From Pycnopodia helianthoides (lineage: Eukaryota; Echinodermata; Asteroidea; Forcipulatida; Asteriidae), in assembly GCA_032158295.1 (NCBI GenBank), contig CM063246.1, forward strand, positions 715,371-779,370: a stretch of DNA of 64,000 nt, written 5' to 3'. This document shows, in pieces, positions 20,634 to 32,134 of this stretch. Position 1 is the first letter of the stretch, and the number at the start of each line of letters is the position of its first letter. A program made the translations under genes and the position numbers. Under the pieces are notes generated by a model. It was not told where the DNA came from and ran no database searches. It worked only from the letters and a program-made list of their open reading frames with translations.

Positions 20634-23463
20634 TGTGCTTCCCAACATGAAACAGCTGTTTCTTCACAGGAACATTGTCCATTTATGTTTTAAATGGCTC
20701 TATAAGAACAATTCAGAAGACGAGGCTTATACCAGTGGGATTTTCAAGAAGTTCACCATCTCTGAACTCGGCGTTCTCTTGGGAAACTACCTGCCTGAAG
20801 ACTGGCAAGGATGTACACATCACACAGATTGGACACCCAATGAAAATGGACATCCTCCTGCATCATGGATTAGAAACCTGTGGGAGTTCATCTGCAGTGA
20901 AATGGAAAAAAATCACAAACTTGTCTACAGCCCATCCAAGATTGGCCTTTATTCCCTACAACATCAAAGAAGTTGGTATCACCTGTAATGTCTAAAACCG
21001 TACTGTTCCTTCATGGTTTCTGTAACACAAAGTTCCGTGAGAAAGTCACCAAAGTACTGCAGAAGTTGGGTGTTCCGGAACTTGATGTAAAGCATATGCC
21101 ATCGAAATTCAATGAAACTGAGCATTTGATGAACTACTTAGCACTGCCTGTCAAGCCAGATAGTGTTGTAGATGTAATCAAGTTTATGTTGGACACGGAC
21201 AGTGAGATTGGAAATCTCTCACTCTCCGATAGCGAGACGTTACTCCAGTATCTTCAAGAGGATTGTGACTCGTTTTCCGAGGAGAACGTCCAAACAATCA
21301 AGATGTTGAAGATTTTCAAACTCCTTGATGGCAATAATATGACCAGCCTTCAGTCCTACGCACACTGCCATACAATTGAAGGCTATAGTTTACTAAAGGT
21401 TGAGGCTGGAACATGGATGAAACGCATGAATTGTGTGTTCTTGCATCCCAGTCGACATTTGAATTTGATTCATTGTAAACTTGGTATCTCTCCCATCACA
21501 CATGCTGAGGTTTACTTAAAGTTCATACTTCCAAGTTTCAACCTACTCACCCTGGACTCCAAAGTCTCACATCTAACGAACATTGAAGGCAAAGTAATGC
21601 GTAATGCTTCTCCGGATGCGCAAAAAGCCATTATTAAGAGACTTTCTAAAATCGCATTCATTCCTGATAAAGAAGGTACATTAAGGACTGCAGAGTACTT
21701 TTTTGACCCAGATAAAACAATCTTCAAAGCAATGGTAGATCCAAACAAAGTTTACCTCAGAAGATGACACCTCTGACGTTTTTTCTATCGCGTCTTGGTC
21801 TTCATAATGAAGTTACTCAGGAGTTGTTTGTTGAGTTTGCCAGGACAATAGAGTCAAAAGCAATAGAGGTGAACATCAGCATCAAACTTGAGGAGCTCTG
21901 GGCAGCCTCCAAACTACTTACAGCTGAACTGAAGTCTAACGAGGGGCTGCAGGATACATCCTTCCTACGTGCAATTTCAAAGATCAAGTTTATTCCTTCA
22001 GTTTCAATAAAGCAAGAACTGATCGACATTCATCCTGCTGTACCAGATGGCAGAGACCTGCGTCCATTTATTGCATATCGAGGATCAATGCCTGAAAGAT
22101 ACGTAGATATTGTGTGGTCAGTTGCAAAGCTTCTACCCAAATGGTCCATTCCACCAAACAAACAAATTGAGAGAAAAGTCTCCATGCATGATTGTCTTGG
22201 CATTCAAAATAAAGTTGTTATCGATAAAGCCCTGAGTCACATCCACCAAATATGTTGTCGTATGGTTGAAAAGAATGCTATTCACAAAGAAGACACACTG
22301 CCATCCAAAGTGGGAGAAACATTTAAGAAGGTCATGTCAACGATTTTCAAGTACCTTCAAGACAACATAACAGAGCATGGAAAGGAACTGCAGCGTCGTT
22401 TACAACACACTGCTCTCTGCTTGGTAGATAATAGACAGGTTCTTTATCAGAGCGATCAAATGGTGTTTAATATGATGGACCACGAAGAGAAGAGTCTAAG
22501 GCCGTACTTGTACAAAGCACCGAGAGAGTTATCAGATTTTGATGCTCTCATAAGGTTACTTGGAGCAGAAACAAATTGTACTTTCGACCAGTTGGCTATA
22601 GTTTTATCAACCATCAAGACAGAATGCAAAGACGAATGCTTTGGTCCAAATGAGAGGAAGTCAGCGCTGAGTGCTGTGACAGCTCTTTTCAAAATACTTG
22701 GGGATACAGAGGGGAAATGCAAGATAACAGTCACTGAGCTTTACCTTCCCAGTTCTAACAATCTTCTGAGGAAATCCTCACATCTGTATTACGCAGACCC
22801 ACATCTGATGTCTCAAATGAAGCTAGATTCAACTGACAAAGAGTTTTAATTCCTCTTAAGCAATGGGATTTAATGTCAATGATGAGGTGGGTCTTATTGA
22901 GCTTCTTCCTGAATCATTGCGTCCTAAGAATCTGGGGAAAGAGATGCATGCAAATGTACACGAAGATAACGAAGATGCCCAGCTGGACAAGATTGTCATA
23001 TCTAGAGCATATCAAAGGATGGTGAATTCAGTGGAGATGACACGAGTGCTGCTTAGACTTCTGCAGCATCAGCAAATGAACAAAGCACCAGACCAGATAA
23101 ACGAAAATGTCAACGGCTTCGAGAGTTCAGTAACTTTTGTTGCAAGACTGAACTTAAACTTGGCTTGTATGACTCAAAGGGGACATTAATGACAAGTAGA
23201 CCGAGGTCAGTACCAGCATATGTTAGCAGAGACAATATGACAATATACTTGGAGCACATGTGGCTCGCACAAAGCTTAGTAGTCTAACCTTCAAATGTAT
23301 TGCACGGTGTTGTGGTGCCGTGATCGAAGATTTGCTGGACTCTGAACACTTAGGTTTCCTACAAGGATGCTCTTGACTGTAAAAACCCAATGGGAATGAA
23401 TGAAGTACTATGCAAGTCAGACATTCCAGAGTATGATACGGTCAAAGAGAATCGCATACAAAC
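20634..23463 (+). CDS. SACS: sacsin-like gene, C-terminal linker region, several frame changes
   Basis: Sacsin-like protein continues in four main open pieces: 20635-20988 (NLWEFICSEMEKNHKLVYS), 20973-21767 (KTVLFLHGFCNTKFREKV, LNLIHCKLGI), 21764-22849 (FLSRLGLHNEVTQELFVEF, RPYLYKAPRELSDFDALIRL) and 22863-23189 (GFNVNDEVGLIELLPESLRP). The junctions near 20930, 21770, 22850 and 23190-23460 are frame shifts. The one near 21780 lies in a T homopolymer. The 23190-23463 stretch is the most decayed. 'RPYLY..P.EL..F..L...LG' is a sacsin signature that also occurs in repeat 3 here. Confidence 0.8.
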
Positions 23464-24119
23464 GTGGACTATCCTTTGGGAACTGTAATTCCAAGAGATA
23501 TAACACATCTTCTTGATCCAGATCCTTACAACCGGCTCTATGAAGGAGAGTTGGTGGGTTATGAGCGTTCATTGAAAGATGTATTTCGAGTAGATGAGAG
23601 CACTGCTTCAGGATCAGCAGAACACTCATTAGACGAGGCTGCTGAGATAGTTTTTGCCAAAGTTGTTGAACAGATTGGCGAGAGTGATGCGTCTAGCAGA
23701 TTGTCCAAGCAATACAAAATCGATATCGGGCTCAAAGAACCCATCATTGTGAAGGTAACAACACTGTATAAGTTCCTGCGACCTCAGCAAAAGCCTGACC
23801 CTCCAGTTGTTCCCTTCACTGGCGACCCAACAGCTGAAGTTCCCTTTACCCCATCTGATGAGTCACTGCCAGATATTTTTGAAAACTACTCGAAAAAATT
23901 AAGGAGGAGCTTAAGGAAGCATTCGATTTACCAGAAGAGGAGAGAAAACGAGCTATTAAGCGTTTGTACCGTAAGTGGCATCCAGACAAGAACCCGGGCA
24001 GGGAAACAATTGCGAACGAAGCGTTTAAGTTCCTTAAGGCGGAAATTGAAAGACATGAAAATGGATCCCATTACCAAGAGAAATATTCCCAATGGGAGAA
24101 GGATGCCAGGAGAGACAGA
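23464..24119 (+). CDS. SACS: sacsin-like gene, C-terminus with J domain, cut by gap
   Basis: The open piece carries YPLGTVIPRDITHLLDPDPY and EGELVGYERSLKDVFRVDE, then a run of six A at about 23893-23898 marks a one-base frameshift. In the next frame it reads KEELKEAFDLPEEERKRAIK, then RLYRKWHPDKNPGRET and ANEAFKFLKAEIERHENG. The HPD tripeptide (23979-23987) is the J-domain motif that stimulates Hsp70 ATPase, and sacsin is unusual among giant proteins in carrying one near its C-terminus. The HEPN domain that should follow is not present because 100 N begin at 24120. Confidence 0.9.
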
Positions 24120-24219
24120 NNNNNNNNNNNNNNNNNNNNNNNNNNNNNNNNNNNNNNNNNNNNNNNNNNNNNNNNNNNNNNNNNNNNNNNNNNNNNNNNN
24201 NNNNNNNNNNNNNNNNNNN
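24120..24219. other. assembly gap, 100 N
   Basis: Exactly 100 N, the conventional placeholder for a gap of unknown size. It follows the J domain directly and precedes a tandem repeat that probably caused the break. Confidence 0.98.
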
Positions 24220-24308
24220 TTGTGGGGCCCAATTGTTCCTATTGAAATGACCTTGTGGGGTCCATTGTTCCATTGTTGTCAGGACCCCACATATGCCCTT
24301 CTGTGTGT

Positions 24309-24361
<53 letters not shown>

Positions 24362-24698
24362 TCCTTACGGATCCGGAATGTGGGGTACTGCTATTGTTGT
24401 TCTATTATTCCCTTTTCTGAAGAATTCCCTTGTGGGGCCCAATTGTTCCTATTGAAATGACCTTGTGGGGTCCATTGTTCCATTGTTGTCAGGACCCCAC
24501 ATATGCCCTTCCGTGTGTCCACACACACACACACACACACATCCTTACGGATCCGGTTTGTGGGGTACTGCTATTGTTGTTCTATTATTCCCTTTTCTGA
24601 AGAATTCCCTTGTGGGGCCCAATTGTTCCTATTGAAATGACCTTGTGGGGTCCATTGTTCCATTGTTGTCAGGACCCCACATATGCCCTTGTGTGTGT

Positions 24699-24750
<52 letters not shown>
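24220..24750. repeat. minisatellite, three units with CA tracts
   Basis: Three units start TTGTGGGGCCCAATTG or equivalent at 24219/24220, 24430 and 24610. They share 'ggaccccacatatgccctt' followed by a variable (CA)n tract; unit spacing is 211 and 180 bp because the CA tracts differ in length. The last tract runs to about 24750. A diverged inverted copy is at about 62700-62860. Confidence 0.9.
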
Positions 24751-24752
<2 letters not shown>

Positions 24753-25112
24753 TTTAAGAGGTGGGGGATACTATATCAAATGTGAAGGTTCCACTCCCCA
24801 GGTTTATCTCAGATAGGGCACTATAACGTACCATCTACCGACTATTAGTTCTAAACTCTTGTAGCTCCTCAAGTTGCAAGCAAGAGGACTTAATAAGGCT
24901 TCTGTTTGATTACTTACGGTGACGCGCTGTCTGTAAAAGTTGAAGCGCCACAAAAGGTTGTTTAAATCAGCATGCTGTTGATCAGTAGGTTTTATTAACA
25001 GGAGCTATGATAGGTAACAACATAAGTCAAGTTGTCTGGCCAGTGCGAGGGATCTGGCTAGCTCAGTTTCACTTTCAGTTTGCATGTCCCCGTAAGCGAT
25101 CGTAGTGTTTAA
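24751..25112. other. no gene recognised
   Basis: Unique-looking DNA between the minisatellite and a TIR element; nothing recognisable on either strand. Confidence 0.5.
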
Positions 25113-25484
25113 AGGGAAGGTACACGTTTGGTAATCGCTTTAAAAATTAGTGGCAATAAAAACTGACTTGGTTAGAAGTACAGCAACTTTCGATAGTATA
25201 AAGCATTTTGAGAAATATTTCAATTCAAATAATGTGGATATGGAAAAATATTTTAGTTTTTATCCCCCAAAATTTGTTAGAAACGTTTCTCAGATCGTGT
25301 ATTCCTATTAGGGATTTTTCTTTATGGGTGGACATATTCGCTGCGGATTTTGGCGATATTTCAAAAACGCGACCACCTTTTGAAATGAAATTTTCACAGG
25401 TTAGTTTTATTGTATATATATATCTACATTTATATAGGATTAAAACATTCAAACAGTTCCAAAAACCAAAGGTGTACTTTGCCT
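25113..25484 (+). mobile_element. TTAA-flanked TIR element, family A, full copy
   Basis: The left end begins AGGGAAGGTACACGTTTGG and the right end is the complement of AGGCAAAGTACACCTTTGG. TTAA flanks both sides (25109-25112, 25485-25488). The interior matches the inverted copy at 1-296. No coding capacity; MITE-like. Confidence 0.8.
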
Positions 25485-25488
25485 TTAA

Positions 25489-28400
25489 TGTTTTTTAGTT
25501 TTATCCATAATGTATATACTTGTAATTTTGAAGAAAAAAAAATGTGAAATTGCCAAATAAATAATAATAAAAGTAAAGTATCACTTGTAGAAGGATCTCG
25601 AGTGTAGTGCTTCCGGTCCTTTGCTACTATGATAATACTGTACTTGTATACTGGTGGTGTAATTGGTCGTATCAATATAGGCCTACTATAGTCTATACAG
25701 CCAACAGTATAGCCATATCCCGAGTTGTATACTATGTTGGTTAAAGGTGCATTGCGTGATTCAGCTTATCAATATTTGTATATAATGCAAAGAATATGCA
25801 GTAATTTGTGTTTTTATAGTAATATCGAAAGCCTATAGCGGCTCTTCAGAACCCCCTTTTTGAATATTTGTATTCATTGTCATCAGTGTCATTATTCAAT
25901 CTTGCAGCGTTTACTAAACTAATTTTGATTGTACAGCGAGTGTGAATTTTAAAGATGATATATCTGAGAGTCGGAAGGTTTTAAATAGATATGGTACTTA
26001 CCACCATATTACTCACGACACCGCAGGCTTTACAGAAATTTGACATGCTTGTGGTAAGTATGATGCTTTTGATACGAGTTTCTTAATAGGTATAGCTTTT
26101 AACAAAGAGAACCAATGATAATGGCATTAATGTATATTATCGATGCTGTGTTTAATAAACATAAATTAACGCGTGAATCAGAATGTTGCCAAATGGTATA
26201 ACATTTTATTTACCAAAGAAATCCAATAAAGGACAATATTTTATTTACAGAAGGTACGTGGTAATTGTGGTGTTCAATTACTGTCCTGAACCAGTGATAC
26301 ATGCTAGTAAACAATCTTGCTATTCATTGCATTGTTGATAAATTATTACTTGCAATTCTGTCTATGTACCGGGGTGTTGACGATGCAGATCAAACAAGTA
26401 ATGCTGGGAGTTTGTCAATGTCAGAATTTAAAAACAGTTTTAAGATTCATCGGTAACAAAGAAGAGATATGAGGAATTCAAAAATTCCTGGAGGGCCCCG
26501 GTTAACATATATGAAGGGAGACTGTCGACGATTAAACGTTTGTGTGATTAAAGTTAGATTAGAATATCATGTATGTTGGCTTTTATTAGTGTCTCTCGTT
26601 CTTTCTGTCTGTGAACCAAGTCTTAGTTTTATAACAATATTGTGTAAATATGTAGAGCAAAGAGAGCTTTGCTAGGCCATTCAGACATGCTAGAACCCAC
26701 CAGCTTTAGGGGGCTCCGCCATAAGTGGCACCCAGGGCACGTGCCATTATATAGGGCCTACCTGTCATTTATATTATGTTGACAAAAACATGATTTACAT
26801 TTCCTGGTGCTGGGAATTAAACACTGTATTTAACTGTTTGTTTAGTATTAGGTATTTGTTAAAATGATATACATGTACTGTTCGATGTTTTGATTAATGG
26901 TGCAGTATACTTATATCTTAAAAACTGCACTCATCTTGCTTCTGTAAAAAATGAGGTATTTTTAAATGATCTATTAATTTATCAAGTTTGATCAAATTGA
27001 GGTATATGAAGTTTAACGTGTTACAGGGACCCCCTAAAAGTGTTCTAATAATTTTGATGATATTATGGACTAAAACAATACAAACTTGTTTATTTAGCTG
27101 TTTTAATGCAACACTGAGAATTTAAGGTGTTTTAAACTTGAATGATCAGTTTTTGAAATATTCTGAAGTCGAGCTTGTTTGTTTTGTTGTTTTTTGTTTT
27201 TTACAAAATGTTTTTTTGTACGGATATTATGCCATTGTTAACGGTTTGTGTTCCATGTCAGAGGACATTTTTCGTTATTATTGCTTGTTCAAATGTATTG
27301 GATTGAATTTTTACTTGTGGTTACGTTTATTTTATAACCTAGCTTTTAGATGCTTATCATCCGTCATTAACTTCGATCAACAAGTATAAGTTGTTTTACA
27401 CGATTTGGATTGTTACTTAGTTACTTTTGATGATTTGATGCCACAATGGAATGTATTCCGAAAATAAAAGTACTGTTGACAATCCAGCTGTTGGAAAACT
27501 TACTGGAAATTAGCAAAGGCAAAGTAGACGGATATAATTATTGACTTATATTCAACTGACATATACTGCATAAACACTGTGTAATGAGAGAATCGAGCAA
27601 CTATAGTGAATGCTCTTGCCATTGAGATTTTTTATTAGATTAGAGAAATTATATATCTTGCATTAACAATTAGGCTGGAACTCGAACTCGATGGTTTGAT
27701 AAGAAATGTTTCAGGAATTCCCAAATAATGTGGGCTTGGCTTTTTGCACTTTTTAACGTTTCTGTAAAATAAAATTTTCAAAATCTCATCCCGTATATAA
27801 GTTGCATGCGGTCTTTTGGTGGTGCTGATAATAATGACCAGGAGATTTGAGTCTCATTGCAATGTCATGTATAACACTTCATATCAATGTTTTGTGTACT
27901 TATTTCGTAACACGGAAGATAGATGCATCTCTTAGTTGCTGTTAAAATCAAAGGGTAATCGAATGCCTATGGCTACCATCTCCGGACTATTTTGAAAAAG
28001 GTTAATTACGTTGATACACAAACAAATTAAAAACCAGTATTATCCTGGTTTTGCTCTATAATATCATTCTGTTAAACTAATGTAATTATAATCAGGCCTG
28101 TAGAATTAAAAGATTTTTTTTTTACTATTATTATTTCTATTATCATATTCTGTTTTTCTTTATTATTTTCTTTTTTAGATTAACACAACTTCGAATTATA
28201 CTTTTTTTTATATTTAAATTTAAGCTTTTTTAAGAAGATATAAATCCAAAAAAAAAAAGTTTGTCGGGTCGTTGTCTGGTAGGGTTTGATGAATAAATTG
28301 ATATTTGGATTTAGCCAGTATTTTGGTTATATTTCATTTGGTCTTTTCTTCTTCATATTTTTGCGATTTGTTACCCATGGACGTTAAAAAGTCTTTAAAA

Positions 28401-28988
28401 GTATATTTACCTGAGTACATGTGTTTCAGTTAAGTGTGTCATACATGATACAACTTCCACATTATCATGCTTGAGCTGCAGCTGCAAACATGGATCGCAA
28501 ATCGCTTGCATGATGTATATATCGTGTGTGTTATCTCGCTAGTTTGCGATCCAGTTGTTTAAAAATCATTATTTGTTTAAGAAATAGAGTGTTTCAATTG
28601 TTCGTTACGTTTCGGTGATGGGTCCGGGGGAAAATTGTTGTTTTTGGCTAATGTTAGGTTAATCTTTTAAGCCATTTAGAAATTTCAAGGTTATGGCAAC
28701 CACTTTGAATTTGAAGTTGAATTTGCTGTGTCAGAAAACATATTAATAGACACTAAATTCATTGGAATCGGATAATGTTAACTGTGTTGGTGAACTTGAC
28801 CGCCAGTCAAAAATGCGTTGACCCGGAAATGCCTTATATTTTCAAGGGGGCAGCTCAAGTCAAAATTGCTCGGTATTCATCAGGGGACACAAAAACGCTT
28901 TCAAACCTTTGTTCCCAGAATTTGGTCACGGGACCTACAGGCTGGTCTCCTACTCTGCATGTCCGACAGCAAAAGTGAAAAACTAAAT
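25489..28988. other. intergenic, AT-rich, no gene recognised
   Basis: Long AT-rich stretch with A/T homopolymers (for example near 28113 and 28245) and scattered short frames without family resemblance. I see no exon-like block with splice sites. Confidence 0.5.
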
Positions 28989-29060
28989 GTTTTCGTCGGG
29001 GCTCGAACCGGGAACCTTGCGCGTGTAAAGCGCAAGTGATAAGAACTACACTACGAAAAA
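28989..29060 (-). tRNA. tRNA-Val(UAC)-like gene, probably a pseudogene
   Basis: Read on the minus strand, the sequence follows tRNA-Val: 'TAGTGTAG..CTTATCAC' D arm, a five-pair stem TGCGC/GCGCA around the loop TTTACAC (anticodon TAC), and a T arm with GGTTCGAGCC. Length is 72 nt. Faults: the conserved GG of the D loop is replaced by TC, two T-stem pairs are mismatched, and the first acceptor pair is T-C. It is therefore likely inactive or tRNA-derived repeat DNA. Confidence 0.6.
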
Positions 29061-29477
29061 TTGCAAAAAGGTGTGGCCGGTACACTAGTTAAATAATTGA
29101 GAGTAAAACCGTACGGATATAACCAAAGAATACCATATTAGGTCTTGTGATGCCGGGAAGATAAGAAAGGGCGTGTCAACGAAAGTTCAACCGTAACCTT
29201 CTTTAGAGAAAACAGGCAAGTCATCCTTTACACATTAGCACACTTTTGGAAATCAAGGACTACAAGAAGAGGTCCAATCAATTTGTTTATGTTTTTCAAG
29301 TTGTTGCTAAATGGGTGTGTAGCATTAAAGTCACCTGGAAATAGATTTTTTTTTCTTAACATAAGAGTTTATGTATATTAACAATAAAACAATTTTTTTA
29401 GTAATTGTTTGTGAGGATTTATATGTTAAAAAAATAGATAGAGTTGTTCGGGGGTTGACTCCGCCCATCCCCTTTTG
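29061..29477. other. no gene recognised
   Basis: AT-rich DNA between the tRNA-like sequence and the next TIR element; nothing recognisable. Confidence 0.45.
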
Positions 29478-29953
29478 TGACGTCAATCAAAGCAGACTCT
29501 GCCTCGATCGAACATCGAACCCCCCCCCCCCTCGAATTTGCTTGCGTTTACGTTGTAAACACACGTGCAAGTAGGTCCCAGTAGTGATCTTGTACGTTTC
29601 GAAAAAGGTTTTTTTCCCTTGCATTTTTCAGCCATGCCGACCAGGTGTATTTTTGCTGTATGCAGCTAAACAATAAATGATGGGGTCAGTCTGCATTTGT
29701 TTCCAGCAGATCCCAAGTATCAGCGGTTGTGGGCCGCGAAAGTCAGACTAACGATGTCGTTTTCGGCGCGATGTGCCATGTATGAATTTCCTCGGTTTTC
29801 GTTTGAGACCGCGCTGAAGCCAGCTAGTATACACTAGCTAGTACATGTATACTGTGATGTGGGTGACGTCCGCATACGCATCATACCCAGACGTAATGTA
29901 GGGGGCCAGACTACATGTTGTTTTTTTTAAATATCGTGCCTTGATTGACGTCA
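29478..29953. mobile_element. inverted-repeat element enclosing a THAP remnant
   Basis: TGACGTCAATCAAAGCA (29478-29494) and TGCCTTGATTGACGTCA (29937-29953) are inverted repeats with one mismatch. They enclose about 440 bp containing a degraded THAP-domain start. THAP domains are the DNA-binding domains of P-element-type transposases and related host proteins. This could be an internally deleted P-type element or a decayed THAP gene whose promoter holds CRE-like sites. Confidence 0.45.
29634..29760 (+). pseudogene. THAP zinc-finger domain remnant
   Basis: From ATG 29634 the frame reads MPTRCIFAVCS, a stop (TAA, 29667-29669), then in the same frame NDGVSLHLFPADPKYQRLW and AAKVRLT. 'MP..C....C', 'SLH.FP.DP' and the tryptophan match the N-terminal half of the C2CH THAP finger. 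The in-frame stop and the absence of the second C-x2-H pair show that it is broken. Confidence 0.65.
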
Positions 29954-30865
29954 CGAACAGCGCCACCATGTGTCAAGGTAAAGGGGGGCCTACTCTTAAA
30001 TTTGTAATTAAAATAAAACCTAATTTTAAAAAAACCTTAGTTAACTGTTTATTCACATTCCACTCATCAAAATACATATATTAATGTCAAAAGCTTTATT
30101 TGTACAAAATAGCACTGCCAGTTGCCTTTAATCACATATACAGCAGAAATCACAATGGGAAACTACATTAGCATAACAATTAGGACAGCAACAAAGGGCA
30201 CAAACAAACTCATGGACCACGAAGATAAAGACCTGTTGGACAAAATCAGCATACATTTCTGCCTACTAAAAACAATATAAATAAATAAACATATCATAGT
30301 ATGTACAACAACATTTCGTGTATAGTTGTTTGCCTAAAGAAAAAGTAGAAACTATTAAAAAGCAACCTTTTGTAAGAAACACGTGCATGCTTGGATTTTC
30401 CTGAAAATATTTTGCGCAACCACTTTGAAGTTTAAAAACCTGAATGAATGTGACAAAATAACGAGCAATTTTTACACCAAAGATGAAGTTGTTTTAATTC
30501 TCATAAGTAAACTCCAAAGAACCATCTGGAATGTTCGAACAAAGTTACACTTAACAGTCAGAATAGACCACCAGACGTTCTGGTTGATTAAAAGAAGTTG
30601 GACTAGTGTTGTTGTTTTCATACAACAAATCCTAAAACATAAATTAAACACCTTTTTATAAACAGAAGTATTGCAAATTTGCAACGTGTATTTTCGTCTG
30701 GAATAACGGTAATAAGTCGACCCTCCCCCCCCCCTCCCATCATAAATAGTTATGTCTGTTACTGAACAGCACACGTGGCTTTTCAAACGTCCACTGATTA
30801 GATGTAAACTAAATGTAGTTATTAGTCTATGGACTGTTTGCATTATAATAAAAACAAAACTTTAA
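29954..30865. other. no gene recognised
   Basis: AT-rich DNA with a C-rich tract at about 30722-30738. Open frames on both strands in 30383-30843 overlap and resemble nothing known. Confidence 0.5.
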
Positions 30866-32130
30866 AGAGCGGTTACAGGATGCTCTGAAATATATAATGA
30901 GTCCCTTACCTCACGCTAAAACAGGGTAAAAATGTGTTTTCCTCAAAACACTCCCAGCCCAAAATCTTAAAACGCGAGGTCAAACAAACCCCGCGACGAA
31001 GGACTCATGACGTCACCGGCGGCTAAGTAGTTTGGACCTGCCTATATGAATGTACTGAGTTAACGCAAATACAACGCCAAACTTCACCATTTGCAATTAA
31101 TACGGCCGTAAATGTGACTCTTTAAAGGACGATCCGACAGGCATTGATCAGCAAGCCAATTTACAACGGATTTATGATTTGGGGATTTTCGTTCTTTGAG
31201 AGGAGAGGCAATTCCGCAGCTCGGCTTGATTTTTAGTGTATAGTTCTACACGTCAAGCATTCAACCCTAACATAACACACACACGGCAAGAACTAACTCG
31301 ACAAGTGCCGCGCAAAGCATGAACAACGCTAGACTTGACTCAAGTCCCAATCCCGTGCCATCCCAGAAAACTATTGTTTTGTGATGCTCTGCATTCCCCA
31401 ACCTGTTCCGCACGCGGGATCGCCACCACAATAGCTACATTTTGTCGGTGAGGGCGCACTGGTAGTATATGTTTGTACTGTGGCTGCATGCTGGCGCGTA
31501 TGTGTGTTGGGGACCTCGCACGAGAAAGAGACTTGAATCAAGTCTAGAACAACGCAGACCGCATTATCACGGGGAGGCCCCTAAACAACGCTTTCTTTCT
31601 TGACGTTTCTGCGCATGCTCCCGTATTCTCATAACATTGCAATAATCATCGCTGGTGCACACGTTCAAACCGTATACATGTGCAGCAGCACTGGTCCGCA
31701 CGCTCATGGTCTTCGGGGCTCAGTTCATGGGAAATTTCACCTTCGTTTATAGTGGAAAAACTACCCAACGTGTAGGTTTCATTTTACAATGACACAATTT
31801 AGGATACTCTGGATGGACAGAAAGAGTATTTAACTGTATGATGTAAGTTTGGTTTCTTCTTGATTTTGTTTTGTTTTCCAAGCAAATAGACATTTATGTG
31901 TGTGTGTTTATAATGCTAACCGTGAGATTTTAGCCGCCGGTGACGTCATGGGGTCATATGCATATCATTATCATAGATAAGTAGTTTTTGACTCTCGGCT
32001 GAAAAAGCCGCGCGGAGAGGTGCATTTGTGACATTTTAAGTTTAAAATGGTTATTGAACGGTATCTACGATGTCTATTCGGCCATAAAAAGGTAATAGTA
32101 AAAATATTGAGAGCATCCTGTAACCGCTCT
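30866..32130. mobile_element. 1.2-kb TTAA-flanked TIR element, copy 2
   Basis: Same family and orientation as 4576-5766: the ends are AGAGCGGTTACAGG and its complement, flanked by TTAA (30862-30865, 32131-32134). The interior aligns across nearly the whole length. It lacks the 100-bp insertion of copy 1 but carries its own 217-bp insertion (31330-31546). No transposase frame. Confidence 0.82.
31330..31546. mobile_element. 217-bp TIR element nested in copy 2, with 9-bp target duplication
   Basis: Begins TAGACTTGACTCAAGTC and ends GACTTGAATCAAGTCTA, inverted repeats that are themselves near-palindromic. GAACAACGC lies immediately outside both ends (31321-31329 and 31547-31555) and occurs once, as GAGCAACGC, at the empty site in copy 1. 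A 9-bp duplication fits Mutator-like transposition. Confidence 0.78.
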
Positions 32131-32134
32131 TTAA

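Larger units (their letters stand above)
6790..24119 (+). pseudogene. SACS: sacsin-like co-chaperone gene, whole locus, broken as read
   Basis: Gene-level entry. Domain order seen: repeat 1 start, repeat 1 body, repeat 2 ATPase, repeat 3 ATPase, linker, J domain. The coding stretch 12002-24119 has no intron, as expected from the single giant exon that encodes most of human sacsin (4,579 aa). Against a functional gene: an absent N-lobe of repeat 1, one in-frame stop (15752), and more than ten frame changes. Against simple decay: both complete ATPase lobes and the HPD motif are perfectly kept, 3.6 kb is clean, and some breaks lie in homopolymers. Either a young pseudogene or an indel-rich assembly fits; I cannot decide. 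The ubiquitin-like N-terminus found in vertebrate sacsin was not seen. Confidence 0.7.

Noticed and set aside
30383..30843. Open frames of 92 and 123 codons on opposite strands
   Set aside because: They overlap each other, are AT-driven, and have no recognisable domain.
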